Shown piece after piece: positions 32,758 through 44,919 of a stretch of 64,000 nucleotides of DNA. The position numbers were made by a program, and so were the translations under genes. Below the pieces are notes generated by a model. The model was not told where the DNA came from. It ran no database searches and worked only from the letters and a program-made list of their open reading frames with translations. Numbering within the stretch: the stretch's first letter is position 1; each line of letters starts with the position of its first letter. This DNA comes from Nansenia antarctica (lineage: Eukaryota; Chordata; Actinopteri; Argentiniformes; Microstomatidae). The stretch covers positions 55,221,295 to 55,285,294 of the forward strand of contig OZ022339.1 of assembly GCA_963989245.1 (NCBI GenBank). The letters run 5' to 3'.

Positions 32758-33129
32758 GGCTACTTCTAACTCAAATCCATTGCCTGTTGATGGTGTGTAA
32801 AACACTACAGAACACAAGTTCCTTAAAAAAAAGTGTTCTTTAGCTATATTACATCAATCATTATATTTAATTGTAGAATTGCTTCCAACTATTAACTTAT
32901 TTGTAGCCCGGACGGGTAAAAGCAATATGGCAGAAATGTAACCTGTCAATCAGTAGTTATTTAAGATCAGTGAAATGATAAGTGCTATTTCAGAGTATTC
33001 AGACAGGACCAATTACACCCTCCGTGCCCACTATGTACAGGTGAGCCACAAGTTTAATGCCCGGTCACAGTTCACATTAGGGGAGGGAATCACAGGGTAA
33101 CTCACTATACAATAACCTTACAATATTTT

Positions 33130-33717
33130 GCCCCCAGATACCGATGGTATCACAATACAGCGATTCTACGATATTCGATACGTTGTAAGACAATTCATCA
33201 ACCATCAAGACAATTCATCACCATCTTGATCAAAAGCTGACTGGAGATGTGCACATTGAGAAGGCAATAAAAACTGCCTCCAAGCGGCTGCACTATCTCA
33301 CGGTCATGGCAAGACACGGTCTACCTGCGGATGACCTCATCACCATCTACACCACTCTCATCAGGCCGTGTCTAGAATACAGCTCAGTGCTCTTGGTGGG
33401 CTGCTCTAAAAAACAACACGCTGAGCTAGAGCGAGTCCAGACACGTGCCTGCAGAATCATCAGAAGGAGAGCTGGTGAGATCTCACAACCCCTACCATCA
33501 CTCCAGACCAGGAGGGAGGAGGCTGCAGTGAAGCTGGTCAGGAACATGCATGACGAGCAACACCCTCTGCACGACCTGCTACCTCCAACACGAGGCAGCT
33601 GCACTGCCAGGACACTAAGGAACCAGCACAAGCTGGCTGAATCAAAGGCCAAGACCAGCAGGCTGAAAAACTCAACCCTTCATACTGCAGTTAGGCTGTA
33701 CAATGACGGTATCTAGA
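33130..33717 (+). pseudogene. CR1-like LINE RT C-terminus
   Basis: The open frame 33249-33716 encodes HIEKAIKTASKRLHYLTVMA, IYTTLIRPCLEYSSVLLV and ERVQTRACRIIRRR, the RT thumb and C-terminal region of a CR1/Jockey-type LINE. It ends at TCTAG, exactly where a hAT inserted (target duplication ATCTAGAC). The LINE 3' region resumes at 35657 after that element and continues to about 35870 (TGTCATGTAAGTTCTGCAGT). The upstream RT is missing. Confidence 0.75.
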
Positions 33718-33718
33718 C

Positions 33719-35648
33719 CATCGTTTCTCAACGGGGGCGTTCAGACAACATCGGGGGACGCTGGAACAAATATTTTTTAAAGGGGGGCGTTGAGGTGTTC
33801 TTGGGGGGCGTTCACGCATTAAGTATTTTTCTCATGAAAAACAGCTGTCAGCAGTGTTATTACGGGTACGTTCGTAAATGCACGAACGGTCAGTTCGCTC
33901 GGACAAACCGTCTTTTCAGTCAGAGCAACCATCTCTGAGCGCTCTGAACTTGGCTGGGCTCTGTGACGCAGACACATGTAGCGCAGCGCCCCCCAAAAAT
34001 AAAAGTGAGTGTCATCAAGAAGATGGAGAAGCTAAAAACTCAGCTAGCAAAGGCAGAGCTTTTGATAGTTTCCAATGTGTCTGGGTAAGCTGCATTGTAG
34101 AAGAATCTTGACAGTTCATGTACAGTGCAGAAATTGCAATACTATGCTAGGCTACGATAGAAAGAACCCCGGTTCATCCCATCTGTAACGTCATGTTGAC
34201 CATGGATGCACCATAGCTAATGCTAGCACAAGCCAACTTTCAATGCCCAACTTCTATGAGTGTTTTCCTTGTAGGCTATGCTTGAGTGACATATGTTTCA
34301 GTTTGTGGGCTCATTGTAATTGTTGGCTATAAGCGAAACATTTCTTATTTTAGTTTTGATACTCAGTCCATGTCCCCGCCGGTGACGTAAGCCTGCCGTG
34401 CCAAATACTCACTCTACTCCCCGCGTTTACACACTACCCTCTGCGCTTATGCGTTCGCTTCGTTCGCTTCCTTTCAATACAGCTTATTTAATTGAATTAA
34501 AATGAGTGCTAATACCATACCACCATACCAGAACATCACAGCAGGAACAACCTATCTCAAAAAAGCGATCGTATTGTAATAAACCAGTCCGGAAAGCTCT
34601 CTGTCGCTTACCAATAATCGAACCTAGAGAAATCAGCTACGAATGTCCCCTCCCCTCGCAGGTTCATCACAGTATATTACATAAATGTATTACTGTTAAG
34701 TGTTGTTGTGGATGTTATCCCTAGTGCCATTCTGAGGTTAGCATTGCGATGTGTTCGTCTTAACGCTTACAAACTAAAATATACGATCGCTTTTTTGTGA
34801 TATGTTGCTCCTCTTGTGATGTCCTGGAAACGAACACATAAGCACTCCGAACAGCTGTCAGCGTCTTTTGTTGCTATAGGAAACCACTACTCTGCTTGCG
34901 ATTGATCAGCTGTCATCAGTGTTATTACGGGTACATTCGTAAATGCACGAACGGTCAGTTCGCTCGGGCAAAACCGTGTTTTCAGTCAGAGCACCCATCT
35001 CTGACCTCTCCCAGAGCGCAGAGCTCTGAACTTTGGAACTTTGTTATGTTTTGATATGTTTTGATATGAGAAATTCGAACTAAGTGGTCAGTTTATGAAA
35101 ATAATACCATAGAATACTAAATAAAATATTTAAATAATAGCCCCCTAGCGTTTGCCGCCATATTGTGACCCCCCCCCCCCCCCCCCCCCCCCAAAGTCCA
35201 ATAAAAAATGAATAAATATTAGCATCATAAAACAGCAATTTGGCGAAGTGCAACACCAGCACACTTAAAAAACTAACAATGTTAGTTGTAATGTACAGTT
35301 TTGTAGCCTACTGTTTGTTCTGCACCGGACATGTGTGAAATTGCTGCTGTTCCGTAGCAGTCTGTTTGTATTCTCTGCTCTTGTCTGAGTTTGTTTAACA
35401 CTCAGAAACAGCATTTTTATTCACATTCACGTGGCTTTTCTGCTCTATGGTAGACTAATGATAATGACATTCCAACTGCCCAGTTAAATCAAATCCATTA
35501 TTTGGCATTCAGTGACATGCTTTTTAAATGATATAACACAGAATATTAGTCAACATTAATATTCAGGGAAGAAAATAAGCCAACTTGTTTTGATGGGGGG
35601 CGGTAAGAGACAGGGGGGCGCTGGCCCAAAAAAGGTTGAGAACCACTG
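33719..35648. mobile_element. Non-autonomous hAT inside the LINE
   Basis: The ends CATCGTTTCTCAAC / GGTTGAGAACCACTG carry the TGGTTCTCAAC-type hAT terminus. They are flanked by the 8-bp duplication ATCTAGAC (33711-33718, 35649-35656). No transposase is present. A ~110-bp segment (CAGTGTTATTACGGGTACGT...GTCAGTTCGCTCG) occurs twice, at about 33850-33960 and 34916-35025. There is a long poly-C run at 35168-35192. Confidence 0.85.
35168..35192. repeat. Poly-C run
   Basis: About 25 consecutive C bases within the hAT. Long mononucleotide G/C runs also occur at 20170, 39638 and 42102; their exact lengths may be unreliable. Confidence 0.9.
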
Positions 35649-36892
35649 ATCTAGACCCACAAAAAACACAGCATGGCTACCATGACTGCTACCTGCCCTT
35701 GCTTTGCCGCCTTGAAATATTTTTTAACCTTAAAATTGTTGTGTACGCTGCTAATATTTTTTGTCATGTATGAATTATCTCTTGTCATGTAAGTTCTGCA
35801 GTTTTTCAGTGGGGCCTTGGCTCCACTGCAAGCATGAATTAATAATTTAAAAAATCAAATCATCAACGATACATCACAATATCTGTGTTAACTGAAGAAA
35901 AAATACCACTATAAAGGCAAAAAGCAGGAATTATGTTTTTTATTCATTCACTTTGTTGTTGCTGGTTGTGAACAATGAAACAAACAATAAATTAGGCCTA
36001 GCCTACATCTTTCTTACTCGTCTCTAACATACACACACACTGACTGCAACTTTCACACACTGACACAACTGTCCATGTGTGCCTGCCATCATTCATACAA
36101 AATAAAGTGCCAAAAGGCCGAACTGCCCTGAAAGCAGGAGTTAAAATGTTTAAGGAAGGACTATAGATATCTATTGTATCTATGTGAAGACTGATGTCTG
36201 TGGGCACATTATTATTCAGCGGCAGCGAGGTGCATTTAGAATCCATGACGTTGCATTTCCTTTGACATTGTTTGTCACATTTTAAACAGATAACATGCTA
36301 CTTTATCAAACAAAGTTTGCGAACGGATACCAGGTGTTGTGGCATAGCCTGAGCGCTTGAATACTGTCCTTGTTGCGACTAAATAAAACTTTACACTCCG
36401 GATACCATAGATATTACATACAGTAGATGCCTCGTTAGACAATTGACACATAGCGGCTACATACAACAGTGGCCAAAGAGGCACCTATGTTTCTATAACT
36501 CTGTTGGATACTACACTGCAGAGTTTGACGCTTGAGTTTTTGCAACGCGCAACTGCCAGAAAAACATTGTGGTATCGTTCTCCACCCACGGATATGTTTC
36601 TGCATCTATTATCTTTCTCATAATCTAACTTTGCTAACTTTGGCTACGAGCCGTCCGCCATTTTTCGAATGAACAAACTAAAAGCTATGTCTAATGATGT
36701 CAACAACGTAATTCCCAACAGGCAGAGAGGTTCAGCCAAGGCAGACAGCGGCAGCTGATAGGAGAAATAAAAATAAAAACTGCATGCTGAATTGGTACTT
36801 GCCCGACTGGGCAAGTCAAAGACGGGTTTTACTTGCCCGCAATTCTTTTTACTTGCCCCGGGCAATCGTTAATGTCGAACCCTGAGGTATAC

Positions 36893-38560
36893 GATAGGGA
36901 CAGCCTTCCTACCTACATCCTACCTTGCAGTGTATTTGACGCACAGGTACGGAATACAAGGATAAGATCCTTGCAGGAACTCTTTCTGGCAACCTCAAAA
37001 ACGTAGTACCTGCCTTTCCACCACTCGGCAGGCCCGTGCCACAATGACCTCCTTGGTCTTACTGGTGTTGAGGGCCAGGTTGTTGTCAGCACACCACCAG
37101 ATGTTGGACCTCCTCCCTGTAGGCCGACTCGTTGTTGTCAGTGGCGGCTGATGCTAAAATTTTTGGGTGGGGCACAGCAGTGTGGCGGGGGGATCCTCTT
37201 TCGCTCGCACGATTTTTTTTCCCGTGCACGCGCATAAAACACGCACTGGCGCTCAAAACAAAGACGTAATTTCACTTTACCCACGCAATACCCACTTAAA
37301 CATGTGTGAGGATACGTAACGGCGTTTTGTGACAGAACTTTCACTTTCATTCATGAAATTCACCCCGTCTGTGTTACTGTTTACACAAGTACAATCACAG
37401 TGTGACAGTCAGATGGAGCATTCGGTAAACAACAACAGCAAGGTAATGCATCAGCTGAGTTAAAGAAAACCAACTCTTACCTTTGATGACAGAACATGAG
37501 CCGTGTTGTGTTTACCCGTACCTCCGCCGTTCTGTTCGTGGTGATTTTAGAGGCAATAGATTATTTTTGCTGCGCGCATATTGCTATCAATAGTTCGAAG
37601 ATAGGTGCTTGCACGTTAGGTGCGAGGCTGCTTGGTTAACCCATTAGCGGGAACATTATTAGTTGCACAAAATAGGCTGATTTAATTGACCATGAACATC
37701 AGAGACAGACATTACGAATGTTCATTTAAAATACTCCGGAAGCCCGAAGTCCGGAAAACCGGAAGTCGGAAGTCCTCAGCATAATGCATTGTCTGCAATA
37801 CAACCAGAGATTCAGGACGCACATTTTTGCGCCCTGGCCAAGAAATAGAGACAGCCAATTGGAGCGCTGCTACAGCCCACGTGTAAGCGAAAAGTATTCG
37901 TCCTGGCATAGACTTGCATTGACCGGCGCCCCGCGTTCTCCCCCTATGTATTTTAACAGTGAGTTTTACCCACACACACACACACAGATAAAAATGTTTA
38001 TTGTATTGGAGGATTTTTAATGAATGCTGATAGGCGCCGACAGAATATCAGCCGCATTTTGTGAATAAACAATGTTTATTTAAAAAAAAAAACATTTACA
38101 AATCGCAACTAGGAAGTGAAGGTGGGGGCGGCGCCCCAGCGCCCTCTATCGGCCAGCCGCCACTGGTTGTTGTTACTTATCAGGCCTACCACCGTGGTGT
38201 CATCTGCAAACTTGATGATGGAGTTATAGCCATGCATCAGCACGCAGTCGTAGGTGAAGAGAGAGTAGAGGAGGGAGCTCAGCACGCATCCTTGAAGCAC
38301 ACCAGTGTTCAGAGTCAGGGTGGAGGAGGAGTGGTTGTCCAACTGGACAAGCTGGGGTCTCTTGGTTAGGAAGTCTAGGATCCAGTTGCAGAGGGAGGTG
38401 CTGAAACCAAGGTCTCTGAGTTTGGTGACCAGCTTGGAGGGAAATGATGGTGTTGAAAGCTGAGCTGAAACCAATGAACAGCATCCTAGTGTAGGTGTTG
38501 CTTGTGTCAGGGTGGAGTGAAGCGCCGTGGAGTTACAGGCCTCTCAGGCTGCCTTGAAGA
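36893..38560 (-). mobile_element. Rex1-like LINE remnant split by a hAT
   Basis: The minus-strand frame 38474-38109 encodes LVTKLRDLGFSTSLCNWILD, FLTKRPQ, LQGCVLSSLLYSLFTYD and FADDTTVVGLI (Rex1 RT blocks). After the hAT 37139-38165 the same element continues with SAYREEVQHL and a LNTSKTKEVIV-like stretch at about 37040-37130. Stops and frameshifts are present and both ends are truncated. Confidence 0.8.
37139..38165. mobile_element. Non-autonomous hAT (CAGTGGCGGCTG ends)
   Basis: CAGTGGCGGCTG at the left and CAGCCGCCACTG at the right are perfect inverted repeats. The flanking 8-bp duplication is GTTGTTGT (37131-37138, 38166-38173). It is 1027 bp long with no transposase. It interrupts the Rex1 RT just after the FADD box. 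Confidence 0.92.
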
Positions 38561-40381
38561 GCAACCAGACTTTTTACTCACTCACTCACACATCACAAAC
38601 ACACACACACTTGAAATAATGTTTGTTTACCAGCAGGTTCCCAGAGATGACTGAGTCATAAGACTGCCAAGAGGGCCCCATGGTTACTTGACCATAGCTT
38701 GACCTGTATCTGCCAACTAGACGGGGACAATTCCTGTGGAAATTGTGTGCTTGCAGCCAGTAGGGCTCACAGCCAGTAGGGGGCAGGTCAGTGCCCCGTC
38801 GAATCCCCCGGTGAAGACCGCGTTTCTCTAGCTCACCCAGGGGCCGAGATAACTAGCACTAGCTAAATAGCGCTAGCTAACTCCCCTGCACACCCTGGCG
38901 AAGACCGCGTGTCTTTACGTCACTCAGAGGCCAAGCTGTGGCGTTTTGATTATCGCCCCATTCATTGTCTATGGGATTTTTTGTCTGCTAAACGGGGCAT
39001 TGTGGGTAAACTGTATGCCGTAACCTTCCGTCAGACAATAGCAATGCAAGTTGGAACGAGCCGCATGTTTTGACACCTCATGTCTACCTAGTGCCAAAAC
39101 TGTTGGACAAGTAGCCGGGGCATTATTTTTTTTGCTATTGCAAGCACACTTAATGAACAGTTAGCAGCTCCAAGGAAGTGAACACCCAATAGTCATTACT
39201 GTGTAGGCCTAGGTTCCAAAGAGGCATTTGTTACCTTTACCAATCTGTTCACTTCACCTCAACATAACCTAAACATTGTTTCGCCTATCCAACGAGATTT
39301 CCTCACTATCTTGTCAGCCTCCTCCACTGTGTTGCTCTAAATAATGAACTATAAACAGGTATTCATTACTTTATGAGGATAGGCTTTCCTCCTGTGGCCT
39401 TCGTTGGCAGAGGGTTAGTCAATAACTAGGAGGGAGCAGCCCTGGTTGCTGCCAAGCTCAGGGAGATAAGAAAAGGAAATGTGGTCATGGCTGTTGAACC
39501 AGTTGAATATAGGACTGTATTGTCCAGCGCCTGTAGATTGAAGCACTGTTCATGTAGTGTTTTGAAAGGTGGAGGCTAAAGAGTGAGGCCAGATGGGAGG
39601 TGGATGGATGGATAGGGTGTGTGTGTGTGTGTGTGTGGGGGGGGGGGGGTTGAGAGTGACTTAGTCAATTAAAGGGCAGGTGCTGAGTGGCCCAGTAACA
39701 GGAGACGGCTCCCATACGGCAGGGCTTTGATCTTCTTCACTGTGCCCTATCATGATACACCTGGAATCCCTTCAGAAAGTAAAAAGAGACACACCTGCGC
39801 ATTTGTAATTAGGCTTGACTGCTGAATGAGCGAGGCATGAGGGACTTGGATTACATGGAGGTAGGCTTGCTTGGGCCATTGTCCTGAGTGAACTTTCCCT
39901 TCTTGCACCTAGTTTTGAGAGTACAATTTTGGATTTGTTGGACTGTAAAATCAAGGTGATTGTGGTTGTGATTAGCATACAAATGCCATATCATGAAACA
40001 AGTAGGCTACATACAAACACTTCACGGACCAAAAGCTGTCACTCACAGCCCTCTATAAATTCATCAGTCCATCTCTGAAGTGATCAATTAGAATGTGGCT
40101 GGGCCTCTTGTGGAATGAAGCAAACTTATTTCAGGCAGGACACTCTAAGTCAGTGCTCGCTGTCTGCCAGGTGACAGATCAGCTGTCTACATTAGTATGC
40201 ACTCAGACAACACAATCACATGTTACACGTTGATATGGCGTCCTATTTACACTCCTCTGTGTGTAGCCTACAATACTGTTGCTGGTACTGTTGGTTGTTA
40301 CTGTGCTATGAGTGTTTTTGTTCCCACCCCCAGCCTCTAGCTGCTCAGTCTGTATCCATCAGGGGGATGATAAATGTATGG
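38561..40381. other. Non-coding stretch
   Basis: No gene was recognised. A TG run merging into poly-G lies at about 39616-39651. An internal direct repeat with GTGAAGACCGCGT / GCGAAGACCGCGT occurs at 38811-38823 and 38890-38910. Confidence 0.5.
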
Positions 40382-40757
40382 CAGGGGTCACCAACTACAT
40401 TTGTCCAAGGGCCCGAATTTTTTGAAGCATACACTGTGGGGGTCGGACTTATATATATTTTTTTCCATTTTTTTTAAATTTAGGCATAATTTGCATATTA
40501 TTGTATAATATTTTCACTTTCTTACCAAATTAATGTTATTAATGGCTTATTATCAGTGTTAACAGACTCCTGACACCTATACTGCAGCCAGCCACCAGGG
40601 GGTGATCAAGATATTTTGGCTTCACTTCATTGTAATCATTTTCAGTTATCAATCAAGCAAAATGTCACTCTCAAACAACCTGAAGCGTAAAATTGACGTG
40701 GAAAAATGCAGCTTTAATGAGGAATAGACTGAAGTACGCATTAATCTTGCCAACATT
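40382..40757 (+). mobile_element. 5' end of a hAT element
   Basis: It starts CAGGGGTCACCAACTAC, a hAT-type terminus, and includes MSLSNNLKRKIDVEKCSFNE (40661-40720). That is the same kind of transposase start as in the 7.2 and 25.3 kb hATs, followed by a stop. Similarity ends near 40757, where another repeat (GGCCCAATCCCGATTCCC) begins. The right terminus is not found. Confidence 0.65.
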
Positions 40758-41080
40758 TAGGCCCAATCCCGATTCCCTTTTCTACCCCTATGGCTCGTTT
40801 TCGTTTCCATCATCCGCTGTCAAACACCACAATTTATTTCGAAATAAACATGCACCGATGTATTTCTATGGGGAAGGCTGTGCTTGACGATTCCATTGGA
40901 CTGACGCCGGGCAGAGGAACAGGGACTGTCACCCTGTGACAAATGCGCAGATATGAGTGGCTCCGGTGTCCTGCTTTGATAGTCTAATGGAAGTGATCAG
41001 GTAGGCTACCAGTGCTCTACTGCTAAACCCGAGCACGCTGGACTGTGGAACTTTCTATGTTAAGCATAGGCACCTCGGCA
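40758..41080. repeat. Repeat with CCCAATCCCGTTTCCC-type end
   Basis: The left part GGCCCAATCCCGATTCCCTT is mirrored at 51338-51366 (GAAACGGGATTGGGCCC). It is one end of a dispersed element; its right limit is unclear. No coding sequence. Confidence 0.4.
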
Positions 41081-41084
41081 TAAC

Positions 41085-41883
41085 AGCGATTTTGTTGTCC
41101 ACTGGTGAATCTTGATCTTCAGTTCCTTCCACAAATCTTCTTTTTTAAGTCTGCCGATTGACTAGGCCAGTCCAACACCTTTATTTTCTTCCTCTTGAAC
41201 CAATTGAGTCTCCTTTGCAGTATGTTTTGGATCGTTGTTCTGCTGGAAGATCCACTCGCATCTCTTCAAGAATTTCCCAGTACATGGCACTATTGATCTT
41301 CCCTTCGATAATTTGTGAAGAGATACAACCTCATACAATGATGCTTTCACCTCCGTACTTCAGTGTAAGTATGGTATTTTTAAGATCATATGCAGAGCCA
41401 TTTCTCCTCCAAACATGGCACGTCATATTGTTGCCGAAAAGATAGACTTTTGTCTCGTCTGACCAGACTACATTCTCCCAGTAATCTACAGGCTTCTCCA
41501 AATATTTTGTACCGAACTTCAATCAAGCTTCAACATGCCCTTTCTTTAGTAATGGAGTCCACCGGGGTGATCGCAAAAAGATCATGGGGGTGGAGTGCAT
41601 TGCCCAGGGACACTAGAAGTAAGGGTGCTGAGGGGTCTTCAGCACCACTACTGGTGGGGGCTGTAACTGCAAGTCAAAAAGGCTTACTAAACAAACAAAA
41701 ATAATTGAGAGTAGCATTTTAGCGTAAGCAGTCTATAAAACATGTGTTTTCGTTAAATGGTTGAAATCCACCCTTTTTTATGACATATGATTTAACTTTA
41801 GAACATTTTCTGTGTAGGCTATCTGATGATGCACAAATGCAGAGCATGCAAGGCGGAAGGATCGCAGATAGTTATCACTACAA

Positions 41884-41933
<50 letters not shown>

Positions 41934-42660
41934 AAAATATCTCAAAAAAGAATCTCCAGATTTCTTTAACAATACCCCTAAAACCAGACAGCAAAAAACC
42001 TGCCACACAGTCGACTTCCTGCCAGCAGACCCTTGTCACTCCAGCAGCCCTGAAAGATCAGAGCGGAAGCAGCTAACAGTGATAACAACGTCAATGCTAC
42101 CCCCCCCCCCCCCCCCCAGCTAAAGGAATGTATATTCCCAGCCAGGCGCTATGGAAATTAAAATGTTACCTAACCCTTCAAGTCAGGTTGGTTTTCACAA
42201 TGGACATGGTTTCACTACATAAGGGAAAACGATAAAGCAGTATGCTTATTGTGCTGCTCTGCTATACAGAAGTTACCTTGTTACTCGTTAATGTTTTTTG
42301 TTGCTGTGTGTGTGTGTGTGTTATAAGGTCCAAGTGCCTTGTTTTATTGCTACCCGTATAGCGTGGCTGTAGCTCAGACAACAATAAATCGTCTTCTGAT
42401 CAGGAATAAACCTGCATTCCGTGTGTGAACTGTCCATAGCTGAATATGATACTAGTGGACCTTGGCTCTTGGGCTACGCTTCTGACTAACTTTCTGACTG
42501 CCCGGACAGAGATCTTGCAAGGAGCTCCTGTGCGTGTCCGGTTGATGTTGAGTGATGTTGCGGATAATGGCCCCAATGGTGCTTATAGGAACATTTAGGA
42601 GTTGAGAAATCTGATCCCACCAAAGGAAAGGTGGTGCCAAATTATTTGTTTACTTGCATT
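41085..42660 (-). pseudogene. Tc1-like transposase remnant in two pieces
   Basis: The minus-strand piece 42440-42640 holds the N-terminal DNA-binding part (ISQLLNVPISTIGAIIRN). The piece 41160-41530 holds the catalytic part: VVWSDETKVYLFG, then FQQNNDPKHTAK, where the usual second Asp context QDNDPK reads QNNDPK. About 870 bp of unrelated DNA (41560-42430, with an (ACT)n repeat and a poly-C run) separates them. The final Glu block and the inverted repeats are not preserved. Confidence 0.75.
41885..41932. repeat. (ACT)n microsatellite
   Basis: About 15 uninterrupted trinucleotide units. Confidence 0.95.
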
Positions 42661-44026
42661 CAGAGGTGGGAAACCTTTTTTTATGGATTGGAATGTTACA
42701 ATTTCTTTAGCCATAGTTTTATTGAGTTAATGAATAGCTGCAATAGAAACATGTTCAATTAAAAAAAATGTTGAGGTGTTCAGGTGCTCCCAGGGACAGG
42801 GAGCTCTCGAAAGCGCTGAGCCATCCAAATACACCTACGCCTAATGGTATTACTATTTTATCTTCAACAACTGGTTAAAGTAAGCTGTGAGTGTTCCTGA
42901 CTGAGTAAGTATTGCACTTAATGGCTGAAAGAGGGAGACAAAGGTAAAGTGAGTCTAGCTCAGTGAGTGAGTGAGTGAGTGAGAGAGAGAAAGAGAGAGA
43001 GAGAGAGATCAAACTCTTGTTGCTCTTCAAGGTAGCCTGAGAGGCCCGTAATAAGACCTCAGCAGAATCTTCAAAGCAATTAGTTTTAATTTGGCAGGTC
43101 CTCCCATCCTTCAGCCACTCACCAAGAAATACATGTACGCATCCACCCACCCACACACAGTTTGATCTCAGGAGAAAGGTCCTTCCTTCTTCCGTGAAGT
43201 ATAATGAATGGGGCAGGACACCTCCCCCTCTCCACATAAGACACTATTATTGTTAGTATTCACAGCTAGTTAGTCATCACCTCCCCACAGATTAGTGTGA
43301 CAGCCACCAGATCTGTGGCAGGAAACACAAGGAAAGAAAGTGCCAAAATAGTGCCAACACTACAGAGTACTAACTGTACTAGTCTCAAGTCTAATTTCCA
43401 ACTAAGTATTAACTGTACTAGTCTCTAGTCTAATTTCCAACAGCTTCTATCATCATAATAAAACCTGACTTCATAGTCATGACACTAATTATTTAGGTGG
43501 AAATTGACCTCCACTGTCATGACTTCTCATGGCTTCTATAATATCATCATTATGGAACCTTTATGGAACCATAAAAAGATGATAGGGGCTGGAGAAAGGG
43601 GTATCAAGTCAGGAATCATCGAGTCACGGAAATGTTATTATTTTAATTTGTATTACAAAAGTCAATATAACAAACAACAGTTCTAGGATCACTAAATAGG
43701 TATACTTTGTCAGTGAACTCAGCTTGTTTTCGATTCACTGTATCGTCTGCTTTGTACTCGGTGAGTGTTGGTGATAGATGTCTCATAAACAAACTTGGGT
43801 TTTAGGACTGTTCAAAAGCAAGGATTGTGTGATCTTCTAGTTATGTGCAGTTATGTGTTTTTAGCATGTTCATGTTCTATCAGCATGCTGTGATGTGCTA
43901 AACATGCAGAAGTTAGATATGTTACATCCCGCTAACTTGACAATGCATCATATTATGGAGGAGTAGAGGAGGAGCAGTACACTTTAGATAACCCCTGTTG
44001 TTTCATGGCCATTACTTAGCTCTAAA
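42661..44026. other. Non-coding stretch
   Basis: I see nothing gene-like. A GTGA/GA-rich simple repeat lies at about 42961-43008. The segment with ACTGTACTAGTCTCAAGTCT is duplicated once (43375-43410 and 43408-43440). Confidence 0.5.
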
Positions 44027-44502
44027 TACAGTGCCCTCCATAAGTATTGGAAAGAGGAAGCATTTTGTCTTCTTTTTGCTTCATACTCCAACAGTTTGGA
44101 TTTTAAATCCATCTAAAATGTACCTAAAAGAGCATGCAAAGTTCTGGAAAAAAGGTATTGTGTACAGATAAGACAAAAATGTACCAGAGTGATGGCAAGT
44201 GTAAACTGTGGAGAAAAATAGGAACTGCCCCAAATCCCTGGCGTACTGCGCAATATGGTGGAGGGGTGTTATGTCTTGGGCGTGTGTGGCTGTCACTGGA
44301 ACTGGCTCTTCATTGATGATGTAACTGCTAATGGAATGAATTCTGAAGTGTACAGAAACATCTTGTCTGCTGAAGTATGAAGTACAAAAAGTGGAAGGTT
44401 CTGGAGTGGCCAAGTCAATCTCCAGATGTAAATCCAATTGAACATGCATTTAATTTACTGAAGAGGGAACATGAGGCAAAAAGACTTCAAAACAGACAGC
44501 AA

Positions 44503-44919
44503 AATGGAATGGAATGGAATGGAATGGACTTTATTTGTCATTGCTACAGTACAGGTACCAAACAAAAAATGTAGCGGTCTAAGCACTGGCCACTAGTTCG
44601 AATCCCAGCTCGCCAGATCCGGATATGGCTGGGGCACACACGGGAAGCGGCATATTGGGCGCCCGCTCCCGAAGGCGGTATAGGAGTATTTCCGGACAAG
44701 GATCCGTCGCGCAACAGCGCCCCCGGGGTGCCGGAATAACAGGTGCTGGGCTCGAGAAGCCAGTCAGCTAGTCTGCCTGGCGGCCTCTTCTGGGACTGCC
44801 GGCCACGGGGTCGTGCGGCGGATCCTTCGCAATAGGCAGGGGATAATTGGATGCTAGGTTGGGTTCAATTGGCTACCAAATTGGGTGAAAAAGGTAAAAA
44901 ATCTGAAAAAACAAACAAA
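44503..44919. mobile_element. Tail-to-tail Rex1/SINE composite insertion
   Basis: A single 14-bp duplication AAAACAGACAGCAA flanks the insert (44489-44502 and 44920-44933). The left part (44503-44567) is a Rex1 3' tail in minus orientation, starting with (AATGG)n. The right part (44568-44919) is a plus-strand tRNA-derived SINE ending in an A-rich tail. The two 5'-truncated ends meet at about 44568. Confidence 0.75.
44568..44919 (+). mobile_element. tRNA-derived SINE
   Basis: An A-box-like TAGCGGTCTAAG is followed by a B-box GTTCGAATCC (about 44598-44607), typical of a tRNA-derived head that has lost its first bases. The unrelated GC-rich body runs to about 44850. The tail TTGGGTGAAAAAGG then ends in an A-rich run. 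I do not recognise the family. Confidence 0.65.

Larger units (their letters stand above)
32218..36884. mobile_element. hAT-like transposon carrying nested insertions
   Basis: The left end CAGGGTTCGACGTTAA (32218) and right end TTAATGTCGAACCCTG (to 36884) are inverted repeats. They are flanked by AGGTA (32213-32217, 36885-36889). Next to each end are matching ACTTGCCC-rich subterminal stretches. No hAT transposase was recognised. Inside lie a Rex1 3' fragment, a CR1-like LINE and a second hAT. Confidence 0.7.

Noticed and set aside
41780..42076. Frame with a poly-Leu stretch.
   Set aside because: It comes from the (ACT)n microsatellite; the flanks are not coding.
42875..43237. Minus-strand 120-residue frame with Ser/Leu repeats.
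   Set aside because: The repetitive part derives from a GAGA/GTGA simple repeat; no domain is recognisable.
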